From the NCBI RefSeq assembly GCF_963259705.1, contig NC_081861.1, forward strand, positions 108,158,102-108,222,101: a DNA stretch of 64,000 bases, read 5' to 3'. A program made the translations under genes and the position numbers. This document shows positions 23,111-34,194 of the stretch, one piece after another (within the stretch, counting starts at the first letter, position 1; every line of letters starts with the position of its first letter). The DNA comes from Myotis daubentonii. Lineage: Eukaryota > Chordata > Mammalia > Chiroptera > Vespertilionidae. Below the pieces are notes generated by a model. It did no database searches. It was not told where the DNA came from and was given only the letters and a program-made list of their open reading frames with translations.

Positions 23111-24787
23111 TCCAGAGGCTCTCTGCGCTGCTCACCTGCCCAGAGTGACTGGGGCTGGGGGGAAGCCAGGCTTCCTGCCCTGCCCAATCCCGGCCAATCT
23201 GCCCCTGTGTGAGCTGCCGCCCTGCCAGGAAGGGGCACGGATCCAGGTCCCGGGACCGGGGACAGCCTCAAGCACTGTGCCGCCCGGCAGGGTCACAGAT
23301 ATGGTCCTGGACCGCGGACAGCCTTGCCCGCTGCCGCCCACCTTCAGTATGCAAATTTGCCACCATCTTGTTGTTTCATGGTGGGGTTCCCCACTGGGGT
23401 GCCTGGCCAGTCTGGGTGAGGGGCTGAGGGCCGTTTTAAGGCTGGCGGGCAACTGAAGCTCCCAACCTCTCCTTTTATTCTTTTTTTTTTTTTAATTCTG
23501 GGATTTATTTACCTTCTATGGCTGTCACTGGAGCTGAGAGCCAGCTTTAGCTCTGAGGCTCAGCTCCAGCTCCTGCTGGCTGAAGCCCAGCTGGCTGAAA
23601 GCAGGTTTCTGGAGTTTGTTTAGGTTCTGTAATTGCAACATAGTTGCTTGGAGTTGCAGCTCAGAGGCCGGCAGCGGCAGGTGGGGAACCTTGGCTTCCT
23701 CCATCACTGGAGCAAGCAAGCCTCCTATTCACTTCAGCTGCCTGGCTGCCGGCTGCCATCTTGGTTGGCAGTTAATTTGCATATCCTGCTGATCAGCCAA
23801 TGGGAAGGGTGTCGGGGCTATGGTCAATTTGCATGTTTTTCTTTTATTAGATAGGATAGTTTGCTTTGGGTAGCATGGATATTTTAATGATATTAATTCT
23901 TCCAATCCATGAACATGGTATAAGCTTCCATTTGTTTGTCTCTTCCTCTACATATTTTTTCAATGTCCTATAGCTTTCTAAGTATAGGTATATTAATACC
24001 TTGATTAAGTTTATTCCTAGGTATCATTTTTTATTGTTGCAATGGTAAATGAGATTTTTTCAAATTTTTCTTTCTGAGAGTTCATTATTGATATATAAAA
24101 ATGCCATCAATTTTTGGATGTTGATTGTGTATCCTGATACATTGCAAATTAATTTATTAAGTCTACTAGTTTTCTGGTGGATTCTTTAGGGTTTATTTTC
24201 TATATACAATATCATGTCATCTGCAAATAATGACAGTTTTACTTCTTTCCAATTTGGATAGCTTTTATCTCTTCTTCTTGTGTGATTGTGGTGGCTAGGA
24301 CTTCCAGTACTATCTTGAATAAGAGTAGAGAATGCAGACATTCTTGTATTGTTCCTGTTCTTAAAGGAAACAGTTTATGCCCATTGAAATTTTTGTTGGC
24401 TACAGATTTATCATGTATGGCCTTTATTAGGAGTTATGATCCCTCTAATCCCATTTTGCTGAGAATTCTTATCAAAAAAGGTGATGGATATTGTCTAATG
24501 CTATTTCTACATCCATTGATATGATCAAGAGATATTTATCTTTCACTTTGTTATGTGATGTACCACATTGATTTGCAAATACTGTTCCAGCCTTGCATCC
24601 CCAGAATAAATCCCACTTGATCATGGGGTATGATCTTTTCAATATATTGCTGGATCTGATTTGCTAGTATTTTGTTGAGGATTTTAGCGTCTGTATTTAT
24701 CAGAGATATAGGCTTGTGATTTTCTTGTTATAATATTGTTATCTGGTTTGGAGATTAGGATAATTCTGGCTTCATAAAAAAAGCTTA

Positions 24788-27396
24788 GGAGAACCAAGAT
24801 GGCAGCATAGGCAAATGCCTATACTCGCTGCCTCCTACAACCACATAAAAATTACAACTAAAATACAGAACAACCATCACCCAGAACCAACGGAATGCTG
24901 GATAAATGGAAGTCCTACAACTAGAGGAGTAACGAAGAAAGCACACTGAGACTGGTAGGAGGTGCAGAAGCATGGAATGGGCTAGTCCAGCACCTATGTG
25001 TGCCACTTTTAAAATCTGGAGGGAGATCACCTCTGTGGAGGCTTTCTGGAGGAGCAAGGGGTCCAAGCACCACACCAGACCCCCAGACCAGGGTCCCAGA
25101 ACTGAGAAAAGAAGTCCCTATGGAGAACAAGAATTACAGGTTGTAAAAACCAGTGGGGAATCGAGCTCAATGACACAGAGACTGCTGGAGACACAGGTGC
25201 TCCTCTTAAAAGGCTGGCACACAAACTGAACTTACAAGCTCCTGCTTCATCTGAGCTCCAGTGCTGGGCAAGGCTCTGGGAGACTCAGATATATACAAGA
25301 AGAAACTGAACTGTCTGACATCAGGACAGGAACTCAGGGGCGGCTTTCTTCCAGATAGATGTGTTCACAGCGTTCATTGTTCCCATGCTGGGACCTCCCC
25401 AGTCACAGGTATGACTGGCAGCCATTTCTGTTTGCTCCACCCTAATGATTCTCTGAGATACTGCCTCATCCAACTTACAACCCCACCCAAGCTGTGCACA
25501 GTGGCTTTTGCATATGAATGGCCTGTCCTTGCTGACTAAAATCTATCAAACAAGCTGCAGCTGGGTCAGGGAGCCCCAAACCTATCAATAAAAGGCCCAA
25601 GACCTGACACCAGCACCAACCTGCCTTCTTTCACAGCTGAGTCTAGTCTGAGTACTTCCAAACACGATATAAAGAAGTTGAATCTGAAGATCCCTCTGTA
25701 GCTCTTGCTGGGTGACCCAAGGCAATGGCTGACTTTGCACCTCCTGGAGATCCAAGAGCCAGTGTACCCAGTGGTCAGTGTGAGACCATACCAGATTACA
25801 ACTCTACACATCCATAAGTAACACACTCAAGGGGCAGAATCAGTGAACACCAAAGCCCCTCTGAAGCAAGTCCTGCTCCATAAGGGTGTCTCCTGCACAG
25901 CAGCTCTCCCACTGTAGTTGCAGCTGGTTGCCACAACCAATTGGCCTGGAGGTCGATTCCTCCAAGTGACACCAACAGCAATCAAGACTCAATTATAAGA
26001 CTGTGCACATGGTCTACAAAGGGGTACACCTAGAGTGCCCAGCTCAGGTGACTGGGAAGATTGAGCTACTGGGCCCTATAAGACACCTTCTACACAAGGC
26101 CACTCTATCACCTCAAGGAGACTTAATATCTCTACCCAATACAGAGAAAAAAAACACAAGGAAGCAGCCAAAATACTGAGACAAAGAAACATGTCACAAA
26201 TGAAAGAAATGGAAGAAAGCAAACTACTGGATATAGAGTTTAAAACCACAGTTATAAGCTTACTCAAGAATCTTCTAGAAACCTCCAAGGGGCTTAGTGA
26301 GACTTTCAAGGATCTTAGTGAGAATGCCAAAAACATGGTAAAGGACCAGTCATAAATTAAGAATACACTGACTGAAATAAAGAATAATATAGAGAGATTC
26401 AACAGGAGAGTAGTGGGTTCTGAGAATCCAATGATTTGAAATACGAGGAAGTCAAAAACACCCAATCAGAAGAGCAAAAAGAAAAAAGAATTAAAAAATA
26501 TGAAGATAGAGTAAGGATCCTCTAGGATAACTTCAAGTGTACCAACATACAAATTATAGGGGTGGCAGAAAAAGAGACAGAGCAAGATTAAAAACCTATT
26601 TGAAGAAACAATTACAGACAACTCCCCCTACTTGGTGAAAGAAATAGACTTACAAGTCCAGGAAGCACAGAGAACCCCAAACAAGAGTTACCCAAAGAGG
26701 ACCACACCAAGACACGTCATAATTAAAATGCCAAGGGCTAAAGACAAAGAGAGAATCTTAAAAGCAGCAAGAGAAAAGCAGTCTGTTACCTACAAGGGAG
26801 TGCCCATAGGACTGTCAGCTGATTTCTCAACAGAAACTATGCAGGCCAGAAGGGAGTGGCAAGAAATATTCAAAGTAATGAATAGCGAGAACCTACAACC
26901 AAGATTACTCTACCTAGCAAAGTCTCATTTAGAATTGAAGGTCAGATAAAGAAAAAGCTAAAGGAGTTCATCACCACCAAATCAGTATTATATGAAATCA
27001 TGAAGGGTATTCTTTAAGAAGAGGAAGAACAAAAAAGATAAAGATAAAAACATGTACAACAAAGTAGCAACAAATACATATCTATATCTATCAGCAATTG
27101 AATCTAAAAATCAAAAAAATCTGAGGAACAGAATAAACTGGTGAATGGAATAGAATCAGGGGCATGAAAATGGAACAGACTGACGATTCTCAGAGGGAAG
27201 GCGGTGTGGGAGGATTTGAAGAGACTAGACAAAGATCTTATATGCACTTATGCATTACCTATGGACACAGACAATAGGGTAGCAGGGGCTTTGTGCAGGG
27301 CGGGAACCAGGTGGAGGGGCGCTGGGGGAGGGGGTGAAAGAGGGACATCTTTAATAATCTCAACAATAAAGATTAAATTAATTAAATTTTTAAAAA
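24788..27396 (+). mobile_element. HAL1-type half-LINE: L1 5'UTR + ORF1 + 3'UTR, no ORF2
   Basis: It starts GGAGAACCAAGATGGCAGC, the typical L1 5' end with a CAAGATGGC motif. A ~1.4-kb 5'UTR and an L1 ORF1 follow. ORF1's stop leads straight into a 3'UTR with an AATAAAG signal at 27366 and an A-rich tail. No endonuclease or reverse-transcriptase sequence is present. The minus-strand copy at 57599-61869 has the same architecture and homologous ends, so this is a family trait and not a chance deletion. Known HAL1 (half-L1) elements of mammals have this structure and need L1 enzymes in trans. Confidence 0.8.
26191..27017 (+). pseudogene. L1 ORF1-like gene of HAL1 copy a (broken)
   Basis: ORF1 proteins bind RNA and chaperone retrotransposition. 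The N-terminal coiled-coil part begins MSQMKEMEESKLLDIEFK and soon meets an in-frame stop (26353-26355). Further frame damage follows. The RNA-binding and C-terminal half is open at 26632-26949 and shows PRHVIIKMPRAKDKERILKA, then QARREWQEIFKVM, both characteristic of L1 ORF1p. A frameshift follows near 26930, before the terminal KEFITTKS part and the stop at 27015. Not functional. Confidence 0.85.
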
Positions 27397-28371
27397 GAGC
27401 TTGGAGAGAGATCAAATATGGTGGTGGAGTAAGTGAATGCTGCACAGACATGCTCCCAAGATGTAATTAGAATTTCATCTAAGATACAGAAAAACTTCCT
27501 GAATAATCAATGGAAGACTCACTGAAGAGAACCCTGTTAATTGAGGACAGAAAGTAGAGACTGCATAGAAACTGGTATGAGTGGCAGAGGTGAAAGGGCT
27601 GGCTAAGCTCCCACAGACTACATCTGAAATTCTATAGAGATATCTCAGCTGAAGGGGATTTCACTGAGAACTCTGGGGTCTAATCTCCAAGATAGGCCCC
27701 CTAGGAGAGAGCACCAGGACTGAGATGGGTACCCACATAACATCTGGCTGTGAAAAGCAACTGGGTTTCTGTTGGCCAGGGAGAGATGGCTGGAAATTCA
27801 GGCACTCCCATAAAGGGCCAAAGCACAAAATTCCCTGTGAAGCCACTCACCTTGTGCTCCAGCAGAGGGAGGGCAGAGTGGAAAGGAGCTGTGTGAGTAG
27901 AAGCCAGGATCTGGGGCTCTGGGAATAGAGCTCAGAAAGCAGACACCCCAGTTTTTTGTGCTGAGTCATTCCCTTACATTGTGGAGGTCATATTTCTCAT
28001 GCAGACATTTTCTATACATGTGGTTTTGCCTGGGGGGAAGACAGTTGGCCCACCCTAATGGAAAACACCTTGCCCTATGGTGTAGAGTTTCTGAGGCCCA
28101 ATAAGAGACTAAGAATAACAATTAGCCTCCAGACAGGAGCAATTGCCCCACCTTGTTGAAAAAAACTCGGGCCATAACTGTGGACAACTGCCTGAGGGCA
28201 ATTCAAGATGAAATCCTATCAGTCTTGTAGGCAGAGGCAGTCTCTGGAGGCTTTGAGACTTTGCCTGATCTAATTAGACAGAAATAGCATTTGACACTGT
28301 CCTGCTCTAGAGATTGAGAGGCATAGCAGATCTACCTAATAAATAGTCACAAACCCAAACAAGCAGCCAAA

Positions 28372-29205
28372 ATGAGGAGACAAAGAATCAATCCCAAATG
28401 AAAGAACAAGAAAATTATCCAGAAGAAGAGATAAATGAAATGGAGACAAGAAATTCATCTGATGTAGAGTTCAGAATAATGATGGTAAAGATGCTCAACA
28501 GCATGAGAAAAAAATATAGCAACTATGAAAACAGAAATAAAGAATGACATAGCACAAAAAGAACACTTTGGAAGGAATATAGAGCAGATTAGGGGAAGCT
28601 AAGAATCAAATCAGTGAATTAGAAGACAGGGTTGAAAAATTCCCTTAATCAGAGAACCAAAAAGAAAAAGCAGGAGGACAGCTTAATGGAGTTGTGAGAC
28701 AACATCAAATGTAACAATATTTGAATAGCAGGTGTGCCAGAAGAGGCAAAAAGGGAGAAAGGAATAGAGAACATTTTGGAAGAAATAATGGCAGAAAACG
28801 TCCCTAATCTGATAAAGGAAAAGGTCACACAACTTCAGGAGGTACATAGAACTCCAAGTAAGAAGAATCCAAACAGGCCCATACCCAGACACATCATAAT
28901 TAAAATGGCAAAAAGTAAAGACAAAGAAAGAATCTTAAAGGCAACAAAAAGCAAACTGTTACCTACAAAAGAGCCCCCATAAACCTGACACCTGATTACT
29001 TATCAGAAACTCTACAGGCCAGAATGGGATGGCATGAAGTACTCAAGGTAATGAAAAGCAATGATCTGAAATCAAGATTACTATATACAGCAAGGCTATT
29101 ATTTAAAATCAACAGTCAATAAAGAGCTTCACCCACAAAAGATGGCTACAGGAGTACATCACCACCAAGGAAGCATTACAAGAAATAATTAAGGGAATGC
29201 TGTAA
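28372..29205 (+). pseudogene. L1 ORF1 of the plus-strand L1 (broken)
   Basis: Begins ATGAGGAGACAAAGAATC and ends GGAATGCTGTAA. Its frame is lost early by stops and small indels. An open portion at 28734-28982 reads MPEEAKREKGIENILEEIM and then PRHIIIKMAKSKDKERILKA, the linker and RNA-binding region of L1 ORF1p. The later QARMGWHEVLKVM-like stretch lies in another frame. Confidence 0.85.
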
Positions 29206-29582
29206 TGAGAAGATATATAGAGAGAAACCTAGGCATACAGAATTAAAATGGCAACAAATAAGTACCTATCAATAATAACCTTAAATGTAAATGGACTAAA
29301 TGCCCCAATCAAAAGGCATCGGGTAGCTGAATGGATACAAAAACATGATCCAACTATATGCTGTCTACAAGAGACCCACCACAAAACAAAAAACACACAC
29401 AGGATGAGAGTGAAGGGAAGGGGAAAATTTTTCCATGCAAATGGAAAAGAAAAAAAAGCTGGAGTAGCTATACTCATATCCTACAAAACAGACTTTAAAA
29501 TGAAGGCCATCACAAGAGACAACAAAGGGATCAATCTAGCAAGAGGATATAACTCTGGTAAACATATATGCACCCAATATAG

Positions 29583-29584
<2 letters not shown>

Positions 29585-29621
<37 letters not shown>
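29585..29621. repeat. (TA)n microsatellite inside L1 ORF2
   Basis: About 18 TA units. It disrupts the endonuclease reading frame of the plus-strand L1. Confidence 0.95.
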
Positions 29622-29622
<1 letters not shown>

Positions 29623-30157
29623 CTTCTAGAGGACATTAAAGGAGAGATCGACAATAATAAAGTCATATTAGAGGATTTTAATAGCCCGCTGACTTCACTG
29701 GACAGACAAAAACTTAACAAGGAAACAGTGACTCTAAAGGACACACTGGATTGGATGGATTTAATTGACATTTATAGAACATTTCACCCCAAAGTAGCAG
29801 AATATAAATTCTTCTCATGTGTACATGGATCATTCACATGGATACACCACATGTTAAGACACAAAACAAGTCTCTACAAGTTCAAGAAGATTTAAATCAC
29901 ATCAAGCATCTTCTCAGACCATCTTGGAATGAAATTGTAAATCAACTACAATAAAAACACCCAAAAACTTTCAAACACATAGAGACAAAATAGCATGTTA
30001 TTAAACAATGAATGGGTTACCATCAAGATTAAAAAAAAAAAAAAACATTAAAAAATTCCTGGAAAAAATTGAGAATGAACACACAATTACCCAAAATCTC
30101 TGGGACACAGAAAAAGCAGTCCTGAGAGGGAAGTTCATAGCACTACAGGCCTACCTC

Positions 30158-30270
30158 AAAAAAAAAAAAAAGAAGAAGAAGAAGAAGAAGAAGAAGAAGA
30201 AGAAGAAGAAGAAGAAGAAGAAGAAGAAGAAGAAGAAGAAGAAGGAAGAAAGAAAAGAAAGAAAGAAAAA
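30158..30270 (+). repeat. Poly(A)/(GAA)n purine tract inside L1 ORF2
   Basis: A run of A is followed by about 24 AGA/GAA units and a degenerate AAGAAAG tail. It encodes a run of Lys in one frame and breaks ORF2. Such purine:pyrimidine mirror tracts can form triplex DNA. Confidence 0.95.
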
Positions 30271-30860
30271 GTCATAAACTATTTAACCCTACAACTTAAA
30301 AATCTAGAAAGAGAACAACAAAAAAGACCAGAGTCAGCAAAAGGAAGTACATAATAAAGATTATGGCAGAAATAAATGACATTGAAAATAAAAAAAGCAA
30401 TACAAAGAAAATCAATGAAACCAAGAGCTGGTTCTTTGTAAGGATAAACAAGATTGATGAACCATTAGCCTGACTCATCAAAGAAATAGAGAGGAGCCAA
30501 ATAAATAAAATCAGAAATGAAAGCAGAAAAGTGACCACTGACACCACAGAAGTACAAAGGATTGTAAGAAAATACTATGAAAAATTATATGCCAAAAAGC
30601 TGGACAATGTGGATGAAATGAGCAAACTCCTAAAATAATACAATCTTCCAAAACTGATTTAGGAAGAATCAGAAAACATGAATAGGCCAATAACAATTGA
30701 TGAAATAGAAACAGTATTCCAAAACTCCCAGCAAACAAAAGCCCTGGTCCAGATGACTTCACAGAGGAATTTACCAAACATTCAAAGAAAAACTAATACC
30801 TATACTTCTCAAAATATTCCAAAAAAAAAAATAGAAGAGGAAGGAACACTTTTAAACATA

Positions 30861-31081
30861 TTTTTTTTCAAATATATTTTATTGATTTTTTACAGAGAGG
30901 AAGGAAGAGGGATAGAGAGTTAGAAACATCAACTAGAGAGAAACATCTATCAGCTGCCTCCTGCACGCCCCCCACTGGGGATGTGCCCACAACTAAGGTA
31001 CATGTCCTTGACCGGAATCGAACCTGGGACCCTTGAGTCTGCAGGCTAACGCTCTATCCACTGAGCCAAACCAGTTAGGAC
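30861..31081 (-). mobile_element. Ves SINE inside L1 ORF2
   Basis: In reverse orientation it has a T-rich left end (its A tail), the 'aggaagagggatagagag' block, 'tgcctcctgcacgcccccc', and a tRNA-like head ending 'gccaaaccagttagga'. Flanking repeats CACTTTTAAACA (30847-30858) and CACTTTCAAACA (31082-31093) differ at one base and mark the target duplication. Confidence 0.92.
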
Positions 31082-33214
31082 CACTTTCAAACACTTTTTA
31101 TGATGCCAGCATTATCGTAATTCCAAAACAAGGTAAGGACACTACAAAGAAAGAGAATTACAGACCAATATCCCTGATAAACATAGATGCTAAAATTCTC
31201 AACAAAATATTATCAAATTTTATACAGCAAGAAATTTAAAAAATCATACACAATGACCAAGTGGGATTTATTCAAGGGATGCAAGGTTGGTACAATATTT
31301 GCAGATTAATAAATGTGGTACATCACATAAACAAATTGAAAGGCAAAAATCACATGATCATATCAATAGATGTAGAAAAAGCATTTGACAAAATCCAACA
31401 CCCATTTTTGTTAAAACTCTCAGCAAAGTGGGAATAGAGGGAGCATATCTCAACATGATAAAGGCCATATATGACAAATCTATGGCCAAAATCATACTCA
31501 ATGGGCAAAAACTAAAACCATTTGCCCTAAGAACAGGAACATGACAGGGATGTCCACTTTCAGTACTAGTATTCAGCATAGTACTGGAAGTCCAAGTCAC
31601 AGTGACCTGACAAGAAGAAGAAATAAAAGGCATACAAATTGGAAAGGAGAAAGTAAAACTCTCACTATTCGCAGATGACATGATAAGGTACACAGAAAAC
31701 CCCCAATATTCCACAAAAGAAACTACCAGATTAAATACATAAGTTTGGAAATGTAGCAGGATACAAAATCAACACCAAAAAATCTATGGCATTTTTATAT
31801 ACCAATCATAAATTCTCAGGAAGGGAAACTAGACAAGCAATCCCATTTACCATTGCAACAACAAAATTAAAATACTTAAGAATAAAATTAACCAAGGAGG
31901 CAAAAGACCTGTACTCAGAAAAGTACAAGATGTTGAGAAAAGAGATAGAGGAAGACATAAACAAGTGAAAGAATATACCGTGTTGATGGATTGGTAGAAT
32001 CAACATCACTAAAATGTCCATACTACCGAAGGCAATCCACAGATTCAATGCAATCACCATTAAATACCAACAGCATATTTCACAGATATAGAACAAATAC
32101 TCCAAAAATGTATATGGAATAAAAAAGACCCCAAAGAGCTGCAACAATCTGGAGAAAGAAAAACAAAATTGGAGGAGTCACAATACCAAATTTCAAGTTA
32201 TATTACAAAGCCACCATAATCAAAACAGCCTGATACCCCCACAAGAACAGACATATCGATCAATGGAACAGAACAGAGAATCCATAAATGGACCCAAGCC
32301 ATTATGTTCAATTAATATTTGACAAAGGAGACAAGAGCATGCAATGGAGTCAAGAGAGTCTCTTCAATAAATGGTGTTGGGAAAATTGGGCAGATACATG
32401 CAAAAAAAATTAAACTAGCTCATCAACTTACACCACACACAAGAATAAACTCAAAATTCATAAAAGACTTAAATGTAATTCCAGAAACCATAAAAACCCT
32501 AGCAGAAAATATAGGCAGCAAAATCTCAGACATCTCTCATAGCAATATGTTTATGGATACATTGCCTAGGGAAAAGGAAAATGAGGAGAAAATAAACAAA
32601 TGGGACGACATCAAAATAAAAAGCTTCTGCACTGCAAAAGAAACCATCAACAAAATGAAAAGGAAGCCCACGATATGGGAGAACATATTTAGCAATGATA
32701 TATCTGATAAGGAGTTAATATCCAAAATATATAAGGAACTCATACAACTTAAGAAATAGAATATAAATAATCCAATTAAAAATGGACAAAGTACCTAAAT
32801 AGAGAGTTCTCCAAAGAGGACATACAGATGGCCAAGAGACATTTTAAAAAATGTTAAAAGTCACTGATCATCAGAAAGATGCAAATTAAAATGACAATGA
32901 GGTATCACCTCACACCTGTCAGAGTGGCTACCATAAACAAATCAACAAGTGATAAGTGTTGGCAAGGATGTGGAAAAAAAGGAACCCGAGTATACTGCTG
33001 GTGGGAATGCTGACTGGTGTAGCCATCATGGAAAACAATATGGAGTTTCCTCAAAAAGTTAAATATGGAACTGCCATTAGATCTAGTGATCTCAATTCTA
33101 GAAATATATCCTAAGAAACCCAAAACACCAATTAGAAAGAATGTATGCACCCTTATGTTTGTAGCAGCACAATTTACAATAGCTAAGATCTGGAAACAGT
33201 CCAAGTGCCCATCC

Positions 33215-33579
33215 TCCTATATAATAAAACCCTAATATGCAAATCAACTAAACAGTAGAACGACTGGTCGCTATGACACACACTGACCACCAGGGAGCAG
33301 ATGCTCAATGCAGGAGTTGCCCCCTGGTGGTCAGTGCACTCCCATAGGGCGAGTGCGACTCAGCCAGAAGCCAAGCTCATGGCTGGTGAGCCCAGCAGCA
33401 GTGGCGGGAACCTCTCCCACTTCCGCAGCAGTGCTAAGGACCCCTCAGGCGATGTCACAGGGAGCAGGCCTAAGCTGGCAGTCGGACATCCCTGAGGGGT
33501 CCCAGACTGCAAGAGGGTACAGGCCAGGCTGAAGGACCCCCTTCCCCCAGTGCACAAATGTCATGCACCAGGCCTCTAG
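33215..33579 (+). mobile_element. Non-autonomous Helitron (365 bp) in L1 ORF2
   Basis: The 5' end is TCCTATATAATAAAACCC. The 3' end is GTGCACAAATGTCATGCAC then CAGGCCTCTAG, followed by T (33580). It includes the inverted pair CACTGACCACCAGGGAGCAG (33281-33300) and TTGCCCCCTGGTGGTCAGTG (33317-33336). Confidence 0.92.
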
Positions 33580-33604
33580 TCAATAGATAAGTATATAAAA
33601 AAGA

Positions 33605-34194
33605 CTAATGACCCGATGCACAAAATTCATGCACATTAAAAGGGAATTAATTAGAGGAAATATTTTAATATTGCTATTTGCCCTTTCTCTATAATAGAAG
33701 TGTCAGAAATGAAAGAAAATTAGTAAAATGTATATGAAAATTTTCCTCCTGTCAGAGTCTGGGGCACGCCACGGGACTCAGAGTCAAACCCCGCCCACCC
33801 GCGTGCACCTTGAAATTGCATGAGACCCAGACCCGGCTGACCCCACCCCCATTGGGCAAGATCCAGATATGGCCGGCCCAACCCCATCAAGCCCCGCCAG
33901 GTGAAGGGTGCAGCCTCAGACCCCTGGTGTGCCCTCAGGTGCCCTGGCCCTGGGTCAGGGGGCGCTGCCTAAGTTCCTCTTTCAAGATCCACTGGGCAGG
34001 GGGCGCAGCCCATTGCCACACAGCCTCAGGTCCCTGTTTGTTGCTCATTACAGCTCGTTATAGGAACCCCGCCTCCACTGTGGGCGCAGCCATCTTGTGT
34101 TACGAGAACCCTGCCTCCGCTGTGGGCACAGCCATCTTGTGATTACGTGATTGAGTGAGGGTCAATTTGCATATTACCTCTTTATTATATAGGA
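33605..34194 (-). mobile_element. Non-autonomous Helitron (590 bp) in L1 ORF2
   Basis: The left end is CTAATGACCCGATGCACAAA (reversed hairpin end). The right end is TTATTATATAGGA. It lies between A (33604) and T (34195), and rejoining gives L1 'aaaaagatgtggtacatttc'. Its left ~100 bp ('gggaattaattagagg', 'ctctataatagaagtgtca') is shared with the Helitron at 39027. Two GCCATCTTG motifs lie at 34089 and 34131. Confidence 0.92.

Larger units (their letters stand above)
21893..23856 (-). mobile_element. Large Helitron (1.96 kb) carrying captured, exon-like sequence
   Basis: The left end is the reversed 3' terminus CTAGTAGCCC with the perfect hairpin GTGCACGAAATTCGTGCAC. The right end is the reversed 5' terminus TTATTAGATAGGA. 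Flanks are A (21892) and T (23857), and rejoining them gives continuous L1. The middle (about 22130-23340) is GC-rich and unlike other Helitron or L1 sequence. On the minus strand it holds two stretches that look like gene exons, listed separately. The last ~470 bp (right side) is shared with the Helitrons at 41340-41953 and 49871-50624. Confidence 0.9.

Noticed and set aside
24788..27396. HAL1 copy as a random internal deletion of a full L1
   Set aside because: The same ORF1-to-3'UTR join with homologous flanks is found independently at 57599-61869.
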